Assembly (NCBI GenBank): GCA_022448955.1
Contig: JAKVCU010000004.1
Coordinates: forward strand, 1 to 64,000
Length of the DNA stretch: 64,000 nt
Direction: 5' to 3'
Source: Saprospiraceae bacterium
GTDB lineage: Bacteria; Bacteroidota; Bacteroidia; Chitinophagales; Saprospiraceae
Each line of letters begins with the position of its first letter. Positions within the stretch are counted from its first letter, which is position 1. Below the pieces are notes generated by a model. It worked only from the letters and a program-made list of their open reading frames with translations, ran no database searches and was not told the DNA's origin. The position numbers were made by a program, and so were the translations under genes. Below, piece by piece: positions 7,287-16,896 of the stretch.

Positions 7287-9485
7287 TTAGTTAGCATTAT
7301 CCGATAAGAATTTAATTCTTACTATCTGAATTTCATCAATGCTGATATCGTCTTCTTGTAACTCTTTAAAAGCCACATCCACAGAATCAGTATCTGCGTT
7401 CATGAAATATTCTTCGATATCTTCTCTAGCGTACTCATCAATATTTTCATCTATGTAGTAATCAATATCTACTTTCGTTCCAGAAAATACAATGGCTTCC
7501 AACTCCTTCACCAATTCATCCATAGAAATATTATTTGCGGAAGCAATATCCTCTAACGGAATTTTTCTATCGATAGACTGAATGATATTCACCTTGATTT
7601 TTGACTTTTTAGCCACTTGCTTCATTACAAAATCAGTTGGGCGAATAATATCATTCTCTTCTACATAAGATTTGATTAACTCCAGGAATGGTTTGGCATA
7701 TCGAATAGCCTTTCCTTTACTCACACCTGAGACATTCGCCATGTCCTCCATGGAAATAGGGTAAGTAGTCGCCATATCTTCTAAAGAGGGATCTTGGAAG
7801 ATAATAAAGGGAGGAATACTTTTGCGACGTGCTTCTTTCCTTCTCAAATCTTTTAGCATCCCCATCAATACATTATCCAAAACAGCAGTACCACCGGTAT
7901 TCTCTTCCATATCCATTGTTTCCACTTCGAAATTGTGATTTAATGGAATTTGGATATCTTCCGCCTTAGCTATAAAAGCATGTCCCTTATCTGTTATTTT
8001 CAAAAGGCCATAACTTTCGATATCCTTATACAGAAGATTATTCAAAATGGCATGTTGAAGGATAGAACTCCAGAAGGTTTGATCTTTTCCTTTACCAATA
8101 CCAAATAGGGGCTTCTTATCAAATCCAAAGTCTTGGATTTCTTTAGTTTCCTTGCCTAGGATGAAATCAAGCATCTGTTTGATGCCATAATTTTCGTCCA
8201 AGTCTTTAATTGCTTCCAATGCATGCTTCATCTCCTCTTTTACTTCAATTCGCTCTTTTGGAAACTTACAATTATCACACATATTGGTACACTGTGAATC
8301 ATCATACTGCTCCCCAAAATAGTGTAACAAGAAACGCCTTCTACAGGAAGTCGTCTCAGAGTATCCCATCACTTCCTGCATCAATTGAGCCCCCATCTCT
8401 CTTTCTGCTACAGGCTTATCGCGAAGAAACTTTTCTAATTTCAAAATATCCTTGTAAGCATAAAATGCTACGCATTTTCCTTCTAAACCATCACGGCCTG
8501 CACGCCCAGTCTCTTGATAATAGTTTTCAATAGATTTAGGAATGTCATAGTGAATGACAAACCTCACGTCTGGTTTGTCTATTCCCATGCCAAAAGCAAT
8601 GGTAGCCACAATGACATCCACTTCCTCCATCAAGAAATCATCCTGTGTTTTACTTCTGGTCTTTGCGTCTAGGCCTGCATGATATGGAGCTGCTTTGATA
8701 TCGTTTACAGCTAAGGCTTCAGCAATTTCACCTGCTGCTTTTCGGCTTTGAACGTAAATAATTCCAGAGTTGCCATTTATTGATTTAATAATTTGGACAA
8801 TTTGCTTTAGCGTCTGTTCCTTTTTTCCTTTCGGACGTACTTCGTAATACAAATTCTCGCGATTGAAAGAAGAAATAAACGTCTTCTCTTCTTTCATATT
8901 GAGGTTCTTAACAATATCAGATTGTACCTTTGGCGTAGCCGTGGCTGTTAAGGCTACTACAGGAATATTGCTACCTATGGATTGTAGCATGATACGAATG
9001 CGACGATATTCTGGACGAAAATCATGGCCCCATTCCGAAATACAGTGCGCTTCATCTACAGCTACAAATGAAATGCCTACTTGTTGGAAGAATTCAATGT
9101 TTTCTTCCTTTGTTAGGGTTTCAGGAGCGATAAAGAGCAACTTGGTCTTACCGTCCATAATGTCCTGCTTGACCTGTTTCATTTGTGCTTTTGTCAAAGA
9201 AGAGTTCAAAAAATGAGCAACTTCATCATTTTGACTATATCCCCGAATCGAGTCTACTTGATTCTTCATTAAGGCAATTAATGGAGAAATGACAAGAGCA
9301 GTTCCTTCCATCATTAGAGCTGGAAGCTGATAACAAAGTGACTTGCCGCCACCAGTGGGCATAATCACAAAGGTGTCATTACCTTCTAAAACACTTTGAA
9401 TAATGATTTCTTGATTCCCTTTGAACTTATCAAATCCAAAATAATGGTGAAGGGCATCATGTAAATTTTCTTTCGTCACTACCAT
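7287..9485 (-). CDS. recQ: ATP-dependent DNA helicase RecQ
   Basis: A 732-residue superfamily 2 3'-5' helicase in recombination and repair. Motifs: Q-motif region GFDKFKGNQ (18-25), Walker A GGGKS (45-49), DEAHCISEWGHDFR (144-157), ALTATAT (178-184), second RecA domain with QETGRAGRDG, then the RecQ zinc cluster (SCRRRF ... CTNMCDNC), winged helix, and an HRDC domain (about 545-620). A further C-terminal HTH-like extension and acidic tail make it longer than E. coli RecQ (609), as commonly seen in Bacteroidota. It is divergent from kdsD. Confidence 0.97.
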   Translation of the reverse strand: MVVTKENLHDALHHYFGFDKFKGNQEIIIQSVLEGNDTFVIMPTGGGKSLCYQLPALMMEGTALVISPLIALMKNQVDSIRGYSQNDEVAHFLNSSLTKAQMKQVKQDIMDGKTKLLFIAPETLTKEENIEFFQQVGISFVAVDEAHCISEWGHDFRPEYRRIRIMLQSIGSNIPVVALTATATPKVQSDIVKNLNMKEEKTFISSFNRENLYYEVRPKGKKEQTLKQIVQIIKSINGNSGIIYVQSRKAAGEIAEALAVNDIKAAPYHAGLDAKTRSKTQDDFLMEEVDVIVATIAFGMGIDKPDVRFVIHYDIPKSIENYYQETGRAGRDGLEGKCVAFYAYKDILKLEKFLRDKPVAEREMGAQLMQEVMGYSETTSCRRRFLLHYFGEQYDDSQCTNMCDNCKFPKERIEVKEEMKHALEAIKDLDENYGIKQMLDFILGKETKEIQDFGFDKKPLFGIGKGKDQTFWSSILQHAILNNLLYKDIESYGLLKITDKGHAFIAKAEDIQIPLNHNFEVETMDMEENTGGTAVLDNVLMGMLKDLRRKEARRKSIPPFIIFQDPSLEDMATTYPISMEDMANVSGVSKGKAIRYAKPFLELIKSYVEENDIIRPTDFVMKQVAKKSKIKVNIIQSIDRKIPLEDIASANNISMDELVKELEAIVFSGTKVDIDYYIDENIDEYAREDIEEYFMNADTDSVDVAFKELQEDDISIDEIQIVRIKFLSDNAN

Positions 9486-9531
9486 AACACACTAATCTTA
9501 AATTAACGTATTTTGCGCTCTCGCTTATTCC

Positions 9532-9561
9532 TTTGAATTGTTAGTGTTTGTCTTATCTTGG
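9532..9561 (+). promoter_or_regulatory. Candidate Bacteroidota-type promoter for the kdsD operon
   Basis: TTTG (9532-9535), 18-bp spacer, TATCTTGG (9554-9561), one base off the phylum's TAnnTTTG -7 element. It would give a leader of about 145 nt that contains the GCCC/GGGC hairpin at 9694-9707. Confidence 0.35.
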
Positions 9562-9692
9562 GCCGAACATTCCAAAGAATATTCATGCAGAAGAAGCGCA
9601 GACCACTTAAATTTAATAAAATTTTAATTCTTAAACCTACTTGAAGGCAATTACTTAGAACATTTCGAAGGAATTCTTCAAGCTTTAAAATG

Positions 9693-9716
9693 GCCCCTAA
9701 ATAGGGCTTTTTTGAA
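9693..9716 (+). promoter_or_regulatory. Terminator-like hairpin in the kdsD leader/start
   Basis: GCCC-CTAAATA-GGGC followed directly by TTTTTTG. It overlaps the most upstream possible kdsD start (TTG at 9712). A hairpin plus T-run in a leader suggests attenuation, but the stem is only 4 bp. Confidence 0.3.
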
Positions 9717-10713
9717 AAAGCTGTCAAAAATACAAAAAAATAGTGTGAATCAAGCAAACCTTATATTAAAAACAGCCGCGCAAACCATCTCAATTGAATG
9801 TCTGACACTCAATGAGTTACAGGTAAGTCTAGATGAGAAGTTCGTCAAATCGGTCCAAGCCATTATTAAATCAAAGGGAAGAGTAGTCATAACAGGGGTT
9901 GGAAAAAGTGCCCTGATTGCACAAAAAATCGTCGCAACCCTTAATTCTACTGGTACTCCAGCTATTTTCATGCATGCCGCTGACGCCATTCACGGCGACT
10001 TAGGAATGGTGCGTCCTGATGATATTGTACTGTGTATAAGTAAGAGTGGTGAAACCGCAGAAGTAAAGGTTCTTGTACCTTTAGTTAAAAACTTAGGCAA
10101 TCCACTTATCGCCATGGTAAGTAAAGAACAATCTTTTCTTGGTCGGCAGGCCGACTACATCCTACATACGCCTGTCGCGAAAGAAGCTGACCCTAATAAT
10201 CTTGCACCAACAGCTAGTACAACGGCACAGGCAGCTATGGGAGATGCCTTAGCTACGGCACTACTTGCCGTAAAAGGATTTACCCCTCAAGATTTTGCCC
10301 AGTTTCATCCTGGTGGAGCACTAGGTAAACAACTTTACCTTAGAGTGAGCGATATATATCCCAACAATCAAATGCCCGCTGTTCAACTAGAGGATAGTAT
10401 TCAAAAAACGATTCTTGAAATTACTTCAAAGTGCCTAGGCGCTACAGCTGTAGTTACACAAAACAACACCTTAAAAGGAATCGTAACAGATGGTGACTTG
10501 CGTCGAATGCTAGAAAAAGGATTAGATATGGAAAATTTGAGGGCCGCCGATATCATGTCGACAACTCCAAAAACTATTCCATCTAACTCTTTAGCAGTCG
10601 CAGCACTTCAAATGATGAGACAAAATAGCATCACACAGCTTTTGGTAGTAGATGAGGGAGAATACAAAGGAGTAATTCACTTACATGATTTAATCCGAGA
10701 GGGCTTAATTTAA
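9712..10713 (+). CDS. kdsD: Arabinose-5-phosphate isomerase (SIS domain plus two CBS domains)
   Basis: A 333-residue KdsD/KpsF/GutQ enzyme that isomerises ribulose-5-P to arabinose-5-P, the first step to Kdo for lipopolysaccharide. SIS-domain motifs: TGVGKSA (61-67), H94 in AIHGDLG, SKSGET (111-116), FHPGGALGK (about 203-211), then two CBS domains (about 215-275 and 280-333). No ATG precedes the conserved core, so translation must begin at TTG 9712 or GTG 9745; the terminator-like hairpin overlapping the TTG favours the GTG. It is the first gene of a tight cluster (next start 4 bp after its stop). Confidence 0.92.
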   Translation: MKKLSKIQKNSVNQANLILKTAAQTISIECLTLNELQVSLDEKFVKSVQAIIKSKGRVVITGVGKSALIAQKIVATLNSTGTPAIFMHAADAIHGDLGMVRPDDIVLCISKSGETAEVKVLVPLVKNLGNPLIAMVSKEQSFLGRQADYILHTPVAKEADPNNLAPTASTTAQAAMGDALATALLAVKGFTPQDFAQFHPGGALGKQLYLRVSDIYPNNQMPAVQLEDSIQKTILEITSKCLGATAVVTQNNTLKGIVTDGDLRRMLEKGLDMENLRAADIMSTTPKTIPSNSLAVAALQMMRQNSITQLLVVDEGEYKGVIHLHDLIREGLI

Positions 10714-10717
10714 GGAA

Positions 10718-11737
10718 ATGAGACCAGCTGTTTTTTGCATAGGCTTGGTTTGTTTATTTATGGGTTGCCAACCTGCTGTAACAACACAGCCTGCTTTTTA
10801 CCATTGGCAAACAGCAGTTCATTTGGACCATACAGAACAAAGCATGCTTCAGGAATTGGGCATTCAACGACTTTATGTTAAATATTTTGATGTAGATTGG
10901 AATTTTAGTAAAAATCTGGCAGTTCCTTTGGCTTCCGCCAAATTGGATACGGCTAGTTTGAAAAAAGTGGTGGAAATGGTTCCAACTATTTTTATCACCA
11001 ATCGAACGTTTGTCCATCTAACTCATGAAGAAGTAGCAGTCCTAGCCAAAAAGATCTATCAAAAAATCAAACGTCTTCACCCTACTCAACTTTCACTAAA
11101 AGAAATTCAGATAGACTGTGACTGGTCATCGTCTACTCGAGATAAATATTTTCACTTCCTTCAAGCGTTAAAGCAAGGATATGAAAAAGAAGAAGTGAGG
11201 ATTTCTGCAACGATTAGACTTCATCAAGTTAAGTATTTTGAGCAAACTGGTATTCCGCCCGTGGATAAAGGAATGCTAATGTATTATAATATGGGCGAAT
11301 TGGAAAAATGGGAAGAACCAAATTCGATCCTTAATAACTCTACAGGGCAACGATATACAAATCGCCTTCGTGAATATCCTTTAAGACTCGATCTTGCCCT
11401 ACCGATTTATAGTTGGGGGGTAGTATTTCGAGGAGATAAATTTTTAAAGCTTATTAATCAACTAGAATATACAGATTTGGAAGCGCATGAAAGCATCGTT
11501 AAAATTGCTCCCAACCGCTTTAAACTCCTTAAAAGTACCTATCTTAAAGGCTACTATCTTTATAAAGGAGACCAAATCCGATTAGAAAATTGTACGATAA
11601 GAGATTTGCAAAAAGCAGTGCAGTTACTCTCATCGGATATTCAACCACAATACCTCAGTTTTTATCATCTAGATAGTACTGTCATTAAGCATATTTCGTA
11701 TGATCAACTGGAAAACCTCTGTTCTGGATTTAATTAA
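10718..11737 (+). CDS. Conserved uncharacterised lipoprotein, possible TIM-barrel-like
   Basis: A 339-residue protein with a lipoprotein signal (lipobox LFMGC, Cys17). Conserved-looking segments are YHWQTAVHLD near the N-terminus, RLYVKYFDVDW (51-61), PTIFITNRTF (about 89-98), EIQIDCDWSSSTRDKY (about 128-143), ISATIRLHQ, GMLMYYNMG and LDLALPIYSWGVVFR. The alternating strands ending in acidic residues suggest a glycosidase-like barrel, but no family can be named with confidence. It starts 4 bp after kdsD and its 3' end overlaps the next gene by 38 bp, so all three are probably translationally coupled. Role: outer-membrane surface or periplasmic, unknown. Confidence 0.6.
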   Translation: MRPAVFCIGLVCLFMGCQPAVTTQPAFYHWQTAVHLDHTEQSMLQELGIQRLYVKYFDVDWNFSKNLAVPLASAKLDTASLKKVVEMVPTIFITNRTFVHLTHEEVAVLAKKIYQKIKRLHPTQLSLKEIQIDCDWSSSTRDKYFHFLQALKQGYEKEEVRISATIRLHQVKYFEQTGIPPVDKGMLMYYNMGELEKWEEPNSILNNSTGQRYTNRLREYPLRLDLALPIYSWGVVFRGDKFLKLINQLEYTDLEAHESIVKIAPNRFKLLKSTYLKGYYLYKGDQIRLENCTIRDLQKAVQLLSSDIQPQYLSFYHLDSTVIKHISYDQLENLCSGFN

Positions 11738-14009
11738 GTCCCTCATTCTTTATAGCCTATTAATCTGTTTTGGCATAAGCCTACCCTTCAGCATTTCCAA
11801 AGGTTGTGGTCCCTATGACTTAGGCTTTAGAGGATACTCTTTTATTTATCCAGAAATTATAGATCTAAAGGCGGAGGGTGCTCCTTTTTTCCTCTCTTTC
11901 AAAGAAATTTCAGACCACTATAAAGGCCCAGTCCAAGAACAAATTACAGGCAACCTGGAAGAATGGCAAGAACGCTTTTGTGAAGTAGCTACTATAGAGG
12001 ATATTGGTGAAATTGTTTATAAAGCGGACGCAGATGATATTCGCTTGCTTCGTAATACCCTTTCCAGTGAATCCTCATCCGCTCCTTATGGTATGAAAGG
12101 CAATAAATTTGTCAGCCATCTCATTCGAAATAAATGCTTTGAAACAGTTGACTATCTTTATTTTGCTAAGAGATGTGAACCTCATGTAACGGATGATTCG
12201 GATCCTTGGGAAGAGCCGATTCCCCGCGACAAAGAAAAAATGCAATCTCTTATTGATGAAGGCAAGCGTACCTTTCGGCAGACAGCGTCCCACTACTTTC
12301 GACTACGTTATGCTTATCAACTCATTCGCCTAGCACACTATATGAAAGATTATCAACAAGCACTAGACCTTTACGATGATCTATTGCCAAAAACCGATAA
12401 TGATCCTAGTATTCTTGATTATTGGATTTTGGGGCATAAGGCAGGGGCACTAATGGGAATGGGTGAAAATGTAGAGGCTTCGTATTTGTTTGCTATTATT
12501 TTTGACCAATGCCCCAGCAAAAGAACTTCTGCATTCCGAAGTTTTAATATTCATTCGGATGAAGAATGGAAGGCTTGCTTGTTACGCTGTGAAACAGAAA
12601 GACAACAAGCCGTAATGCATGCGCTTCGTGCAAACGCAAGCCACGCCAACCGCTTAGAAGAGATGCAAGCCATATATGACCTAGATCCCAACAATGAATA
12701 TCTCCCCCTATTACTGATCAAAGAAATCCAAGAACTAGAAAAAGACTTGCTCGGTTATGGCTTTAATGATCAAAATGCACATAATAAGCGCTATCACAAA
12801 CGCCCCCGACCTGAAGCAGGAAAAAATATCATCGATATTCAGAAATTTGTTCGAGAAATAGTTAACGATAATAGAATTGAAGATTTAGGACTTTGGGTTA
12901 TTACAGAGGGCTATCTTGAATTCTTAGCTGGAAATGAATATTTCGCACAAAGAACGTTTAAGAAAGCCCAAAAAATGGTGAAAAAGCCAGCCTTAAAGGA
13001 ACAACTTAAGGTTTGGGAACTAGCGCTACAGATTAGCTCTTATCAAACCATCACTGAAGATATTGAAAAAAGGCTTAGTGATATTGAACGTCTGAATCCT
13101 TTATTTGAAAAATATCAAGACTTTGAAGATTTTACCAATGATAAATTAGCAACGCTTTATCGACAAGAACAAAAGCCTGGGAAAGCCTTCTTAACACACT
13201 ATCCTGTCCAAGCTATGCTACCTAACCCAAGTATGGTCATGATTGACGATCTTATTGGCGTTTGTCTTAAGCCTAGTCGAAATTTTATCGAAAGAAGAAT
13301 GGTAGAGAAAGGGGATAGCACTATTTTACACGACCTCCAAGATGTCAAATCAGTGTATTACTTAGCTCGTTCCAAACTGGAAATCGCGAGGGAGGCTTAC
13401 CAAGATATTCCTCGACCTGATTGGGATGATTATGGCCTTTATGCACCATATGTCGAACGTATAAATGATTGTGTTCACTGCAGATTGCCGGATTCTACGC
13501 TTACTTACAATAGAGGAGAACTGATCGAAGATTTACGTAAAAAAGAGTATGAGGCTAGAGCAGAAACAGATATCGAAAAAGCAGCCTATCGCTATTATCA
13601 ACTCGGACTAGCATTTTACAATATGACTTACTTTGGCCCGACTTGGAAAGCGACAGACTTCTTCCGATCTGGATCAAGCATGGATAAATACGAATTGCTC
13701 CGCGCCAAAGAACAAGAAGGCGTATTTGATCATTATTATTATCCATTAGGTAATCGAGAAAATATGGATTGTAGTGAAGCAAAACGTCACTTCCTTAAAG
13801 TAATCGAACTGTCTTCTAATCAAGAATTATTAGCTAGAGCACTCTTTATGGCTGCTAAATGTGAACAAAACGAATATTATGTCAATCGTTTTAATGGAGC
13901 TTCCAGAACTTATGAATATTTTGACCTATTGATGGGATATACAGATACTCGTTTTGGTCAAAGACTCATTAAAGAGTGTAAATATTTCGAAGCTTACGTC
14001 AATCGATAA
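11700..14009 (+). CDS. Large uncharacterised exported helical-repeat (TPR-like) protein
   Basis: A 769-residue protein with an N-terminal hydrophobic signal or anchor (about 12-33) and a conserved-looking mature start KGCGPYDLGFRGYSFIYPEI. The rest is helical with TPR/Sel1-like pieces (e.g. RLAHYMKDYQQALDLYDDLL about 210-229, AGALMGMGENVEASYLFAII about 248-267, and a C-terminal ALFMAAKCEQNEYY). It overlaps the preceding lipoprotein gene by 38 bp, which suggests the two work together. I recall comparable lipoprotein-plus-helical pairs in other Bacteroidota, without known function. Several cysteines in CVHCRLPDS and the N-terminus may form disulphides in the periplasm. Confidence 0.6.
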   Translation: MINWKTSVLDLIKSLILYSLLICFGISLPFSISKGCGPYDLGFRGYSFIYPEIIDLKAEGAPFFLSFKEISDHYKGPVQEQITGNLEEWQERFCEVATIEDIGEIVYKADADDIRLLRNTLSSESSSAPYGMKGNKFVSHLIRNKCFETVDYLYFAKRCEPHVTDDSDPWEEPIPRDKEKMQSLIDEGKRTFRQTASHYFRLRYAYQLIRLAHYMKDYQQALDLYDDLLPKTDNDPSILDYWILGHKAGALMGMGENVEASYLFAIIFDQCPSKRTSAFRSFNIHSDEEWKACLLRCETERQQAVMHALRANASHANRLEEMQAIYDLDPNNEYLPLLLIKEIQELEKDLLGYGFNDQNAHNKRYHKRPRPEAGKNIIDIQKFVREIVNDNRIEDLGLWVITEGYLEFLAGNEYFAQRTFKKAQKMVKKPALKEQLKVWELALQISSYQTITEDIEKRLSDIERLNPLFEKYQDFEDFTNDKLATLYRQEQKPGKAFLTHYPVQAMLPNPSMVMIDDLIGVCLKPSRNFIERRMVEKGDSTILHDLQDVKSVYYLARSKLEIAREAYQDIPRPDWDDYGLYAPYVERINDCVHCRLPDSTLTYNRGELIEDLRKKEYEARAETDIEKAAYRYYQLGLAFYNMTYFGPTWKATDFFRSGSSMDKYELLRAKEQEGVFDHYYYPLGNRENMDCSEAKRHFLKVIELSSNQELLARALFMAAKCEQNEYYVNRFNGASRTYEYFDLLMGYTDTRFGQRLIKECKYFEAYVNR

Positions 14010-14027
14010 TAAATCAAACAATTACTT

Positions 14028-14456
14028 ATGCAAAAATTTATACTTATCCTTGTGGTTCTAAGTCTTTCTATTGTTAGCTGTAGTAAAAAGAAAGCCTTCC
14101 AATTAGATACACCTATCTCGTTGGCAATGGGTGAGTCTGCGAGCTGTACCAATTGTGCAGAAAAAATGAGTATCTCCTTCACTAATATCATGGAAGACTC
14201 TCGTTGCCCCACTGGTACAAATTGTGTGTGGGAAGGTAAAGCGGTTATTCGCTTAGCAGTCAATATGGGAAAAATCCAAACCATTGAATTAATGGTAAAA
14301 GGTAATAACAAGCAAGGAAACACAAAAAGTTATAGAGGCTATGACTTTACTTTCCAGACTTTATCACCTTATCCAAAGTATGGGGAAGAAATAAAAACAG
14401 AAGATATTCGATTTACTGTATTGGTACAAAAGCAGCGAAATAGAGGAAAAGTATAA
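14028..14456 (+). CDS. Small lipoprotein with Bacteroidota 'SRCP...C.W.G.A' motif
   Basis: A 142-residue lipoprotein: lipobox SIVSC (Cys18), then a beta-sandwich-like body. The EDSRCPTGTNCVWEGKA segment (about 58-74) is a signature seen in many small Bacteroidota lipoproteins of unknown function, in which the two cysteines probably form a disulphide. A CTNC pair at about 37-40 could form a second disulphide or bind metal. It is 18 bp after the TPR-like gene, so likely the last gene of the kdsD cluster. Confidence 0.6.
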   Translation: MQKFILILVVLSLSIVSCSKKKAFQLDTPISLAMGESASCTNCAEKMSISFTNIMEDSRCPTGTNCVWEGKAVIRLAVNMGKIQTIELMVKGNNKQGNTKSYRGYDFTFQTLSPYPKYGEEIKTEDIRFTVLVQKQRNRGKV

Positions 14457-14674
14457 AAATAATACAATAAAAGAATAGTCATTATCGTAGTATAAATTGA
14501 AAAATAAAATATACTATTATTTCCATACTAGAAGATGGTATCTTATTTGAAATATATACCTTAATGGTATTAGTTCATTTTAATCTGTTTGATCTACTGA
14601 TAAAAAAGTTCCCACTTAGGATGACCATTTTCCTGAGCTAAGGGGCTTTACTTTTAGTATAAAAAACTGAAGAA

Positions 14675-14791
14675 ATGAGTGCAACTATTCTCGCTGTAAT
14701 GGCTATTCTATTTATTATTTTGGCAAAAAACAGTCAACGCAACTTGAATTCAACCGACAATAAAGACTTTGCAGAACTCTATCAACGATAA
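14675..14791 (+). CDS. 38-residue single-span membrane miniprotein
   Basis: ATG at 14675, stop TAA at 14789-14791. The peptide starts MSATILAVMAILFIILAKN, a clean transmembrane helix (about 4-17), followed by a polar tail ending FAELYQR. An upstream TACTTTTA (14649-14656) resembles a -7 element, though no good -33 TTG was found. It lies 76 bp before the rhomboid gene. The length and composition resemble many unannotated membrane miniproteins; conservation has not been tested. Confidence 0.45.
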   Translation: MSATILAVMAILFIILAKNSQRNLNSTDNKDFAELYQR

Positions 14792-14866
14792 TTGGTCGTC
14801 GAATAAATTTTTCTGTCCTATCTATTTTCCTCATTTTTGTTGTTATTCAACAATTTAAGAGACGAT

Positions 14867-15565
14867 ATGATATTTCCAATTGGTGATGATCAGGTAAAGG
14901 GAGGATTTTATCCACTCTTTAGTTATGGTTTTATTTTAATTAATATAGCTGTTTTCCTCTTCCAACTTTCTCTACCTTACGAACAGCTCAATGCATTCAT
15001 TTATGAATATGGTTCTGTTCCTGTCGAAACACTAGAAGGTAAAGACCTTTTCACCCTTTTCACTAGTATGTTTTTACATGGTGGCTGGATGCATCTAATT
15101 GGAAATATGCTCTTCCTTTGGGTCTTCGCTGACAATATCGAAGCAACTATTGGTAATTTCCGATTCCTCATTTTTTATGTACTTGGTGGGTTAGCAGCTC
15201 ATGCTGCTCATATTTACTTCAACCCCATTAGCACCGTGCCAACGGTTGGAGCAAGTGGAGCTATTTCTGCGGTTATGGGCGCTTATTTGGTGATGTTTCC
15301 TACCTCTCGTGTTCGAGTACTTATCTTATTTTTTACGATTAGAGTTTCCGCTTTTTTATTCCTAGGGTTCTGGATTTGGCAGCAATGGATGAGTGGTACA
15401 GCCTCTCTTGAAGTCGCTACAGCACAAAGTGCTGGAGTCGCTTGGTGGGCCCATATTGGCGGTTTTGCATACGGATTAGTAGCAGGTATTTACTATCGCC
15501 TTTCGACTCGTATTCCTACCAAGCAAAGGGGGGGGGATTATTATAATGACGAAAGTTTTGTCTAA
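14867..15565 (+). CDS. Rhomboid-family intramembrane serine protease
   Basis: A 232-residue multi-span membrane protease that cleaves transmembrane substrates. I chose ATG 14867 (MIFPIGDDQVKGG, typical of bacterial rhomboids) over an in-frame TTG at 14837. Family signatures: HGGWMHLIGNML (H76, N80 region), catalytic serine in GASG (S130), and catalytic histidine in WWAHIGGFAYG (H196). Six hydrophobic segments are visible. It precedes a glycosyltransferase by 200 bp without obvious coupling. Confidence 0.92.
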   Translation: MIFPIGDDQVKGGFYPLFSYGFILINIAVFLFQLSLPYEQLNAFIYEYGSVPVETLEGKDLFTLFTSMFLHGGWMHLIGNMLFLWVFADNIEATIGNFRFLIFYVLGGLAAHAAHIYFNPISTVPTVGASGAISAVMGAYLVMFPTSRVRVLILFFTIRVSAFLFLGFWIWQQWMSGTASLEVATAQSAGVAWWAHIGGFAYGLVAGIYYRLSTRIPTKQRGGDYYNDESFV

Positions 15566-15765
15566 ATAAGAGTGGATTTTTCTAGCATCTTCATTTTGTA
15601 ATACGCTTACCATATTTGGAACTTTTTAGGTATCAGATCATGAAAAGTGCGAACTTCTACAAGTCATTTACTCGAAACACTGCCTTAAAAAGCAGGAAAA
15701 CAACTAAGAAATCAATACACGACGGAATTAATGTACTCATTTTTTAAGCTGTAAAACTAATTATC

Positions 15766-16896
15766 GTGCGTGTCTTACTTATCAATGATCACCTCCAGAC
15801 CTTGGGTGGTGCAGAGATTTATTTACAACAAATCAATCAAGCACTTCAATCCAAAGGCATCAAAACTTCTATCCTATCCTTTAACAAGAAGAAAAGGGAT
15901 ATTACAGATGTTCGTTCCTCTCGAGAACGATGGGCACAACTCAAAAGGAGTTGTCTATATCAGAATAACATCATGGATTATCTGAAACAAAAAATAGATG
16001 ACTTCCAACCAGATATCATTCATATAAACAAGAATAAGCTATACACGAATAGCATTTTTTATGTTTTGCGAAAGCAGGATATTCCTGTTGTCCATACACT
16101 GCATGATGGCACAGATGCTATATTTCATCATTCGCTTAAAGCGAAAATACAAAAGCATATTCTTCGACCATACCCTTCGAATATCCACTATATTGTTCCT
16201 TCCGAACATTACTACAGGCGTCTTAAAAGGAAGAGGGTGAATAAAGTCCACCACATCCCCCATTTTATTGAAATAGATAAATGGCCACTACCTAAGTCTA
16301 AAGACATTCAAGCCAAGCAATTATTGTTTGTTGGAAGATTGGATCGTACAAAAGGAATTTATCATTTGCTCAATGCTATGAAAATAGTAGTCGCAAAAGA
16401 TCCAGAAGTACAATTAATCTGTATTGGTACAGGCAAAGAAGCAAAAGCTTTTAAGCAGAGAATTTTTAAGCTCCGCTTACAAAATAATGTACAGCTACTT
16501 GGCTTTCGTACGCAAAAAACTATTCTAGAATTCTTTCATCACTCTACCATTTTTTTATATCCTTCTACTTATGAAGAAATGTTTGGTATTACAGGCTTAG
16601 AGGCACAAGCAGCGGGTATTCCTGTCATTGCAAGTGATATTGGTGGTATTAAAGAATGGTGTATTGATTTACAAACGGGATTATTAGTCCCTCCGGGAAA
16701 GGCTCAGCCTTTGGCGGAGAAAATTCTAAATTTACTTGCGTATAGTCCTTTACAGAAATTGCTTTCAAAAAAAGCTCGTCAACACGTACAAGATTTTTAC
16801 AGTATTGATTATGCGGTCAATAAACTCATTCAATTATATCAGCATTTTCAAAAGCAAAACCGGCCTTGTGGCACTCAGATAAATGAAAGGGTTTAA
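15766..16896 (+). CDS. Glycosyltransferase family 4 (GT-B fold)
   Basis: A 376-residue cytosolic glycosyltransferase. Start GTG at 15766 gives MRVLLINDHLQTLGGAEIYL, the usual N-terminal donor/acceptor domain beginning with a glycine-rich loop. The C-terminal domain has LLFVGRLDRTKGIYHLLNAM (about 185-204) and the EX7E motif region YEEMFGITGLEAQAAG (about 269-284), diagnostic of GT4. It probably adds a sugar to a surface polysaccharide or lipid-linked glycan; donor and acceptor unknown. It stands alone rather than in a polysaccharide cluster. Confidence 0.9.
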   Translation: MRVLLINDHLQTLGGAEIYLQQINQALQSKGIKTSILSFNKKKRDITDVRSSRERWAQLKRSCLYQNNIMDYLKQKIDDFQPDIIHINKNKLYTNSIFYVLRKQDIPVVHTLHDGTDAIFHHSLKAKIQKHILRPYPSNIHYIVPSEHYYRRLKRKRVNKVHHIPHFIEIDKWPLPKSKDIQAKQLLFVGRLDRTKGIYHLLNAMKIVVAKDPEVQLICIGTGKEAKAFKQRIFKLRLQNNVQLLGFRTQKTILEFFHHSTIFLYPSTYEEMFGITGLEAQAAGIPVIASDIGGIKEWCIDLQTGLLVPPGKAQPLAEKILNLLAYSPLQKLLSKKARQHVQDFYSIDYAVNKLIQLYQHFQKQNRPCGTQINERV

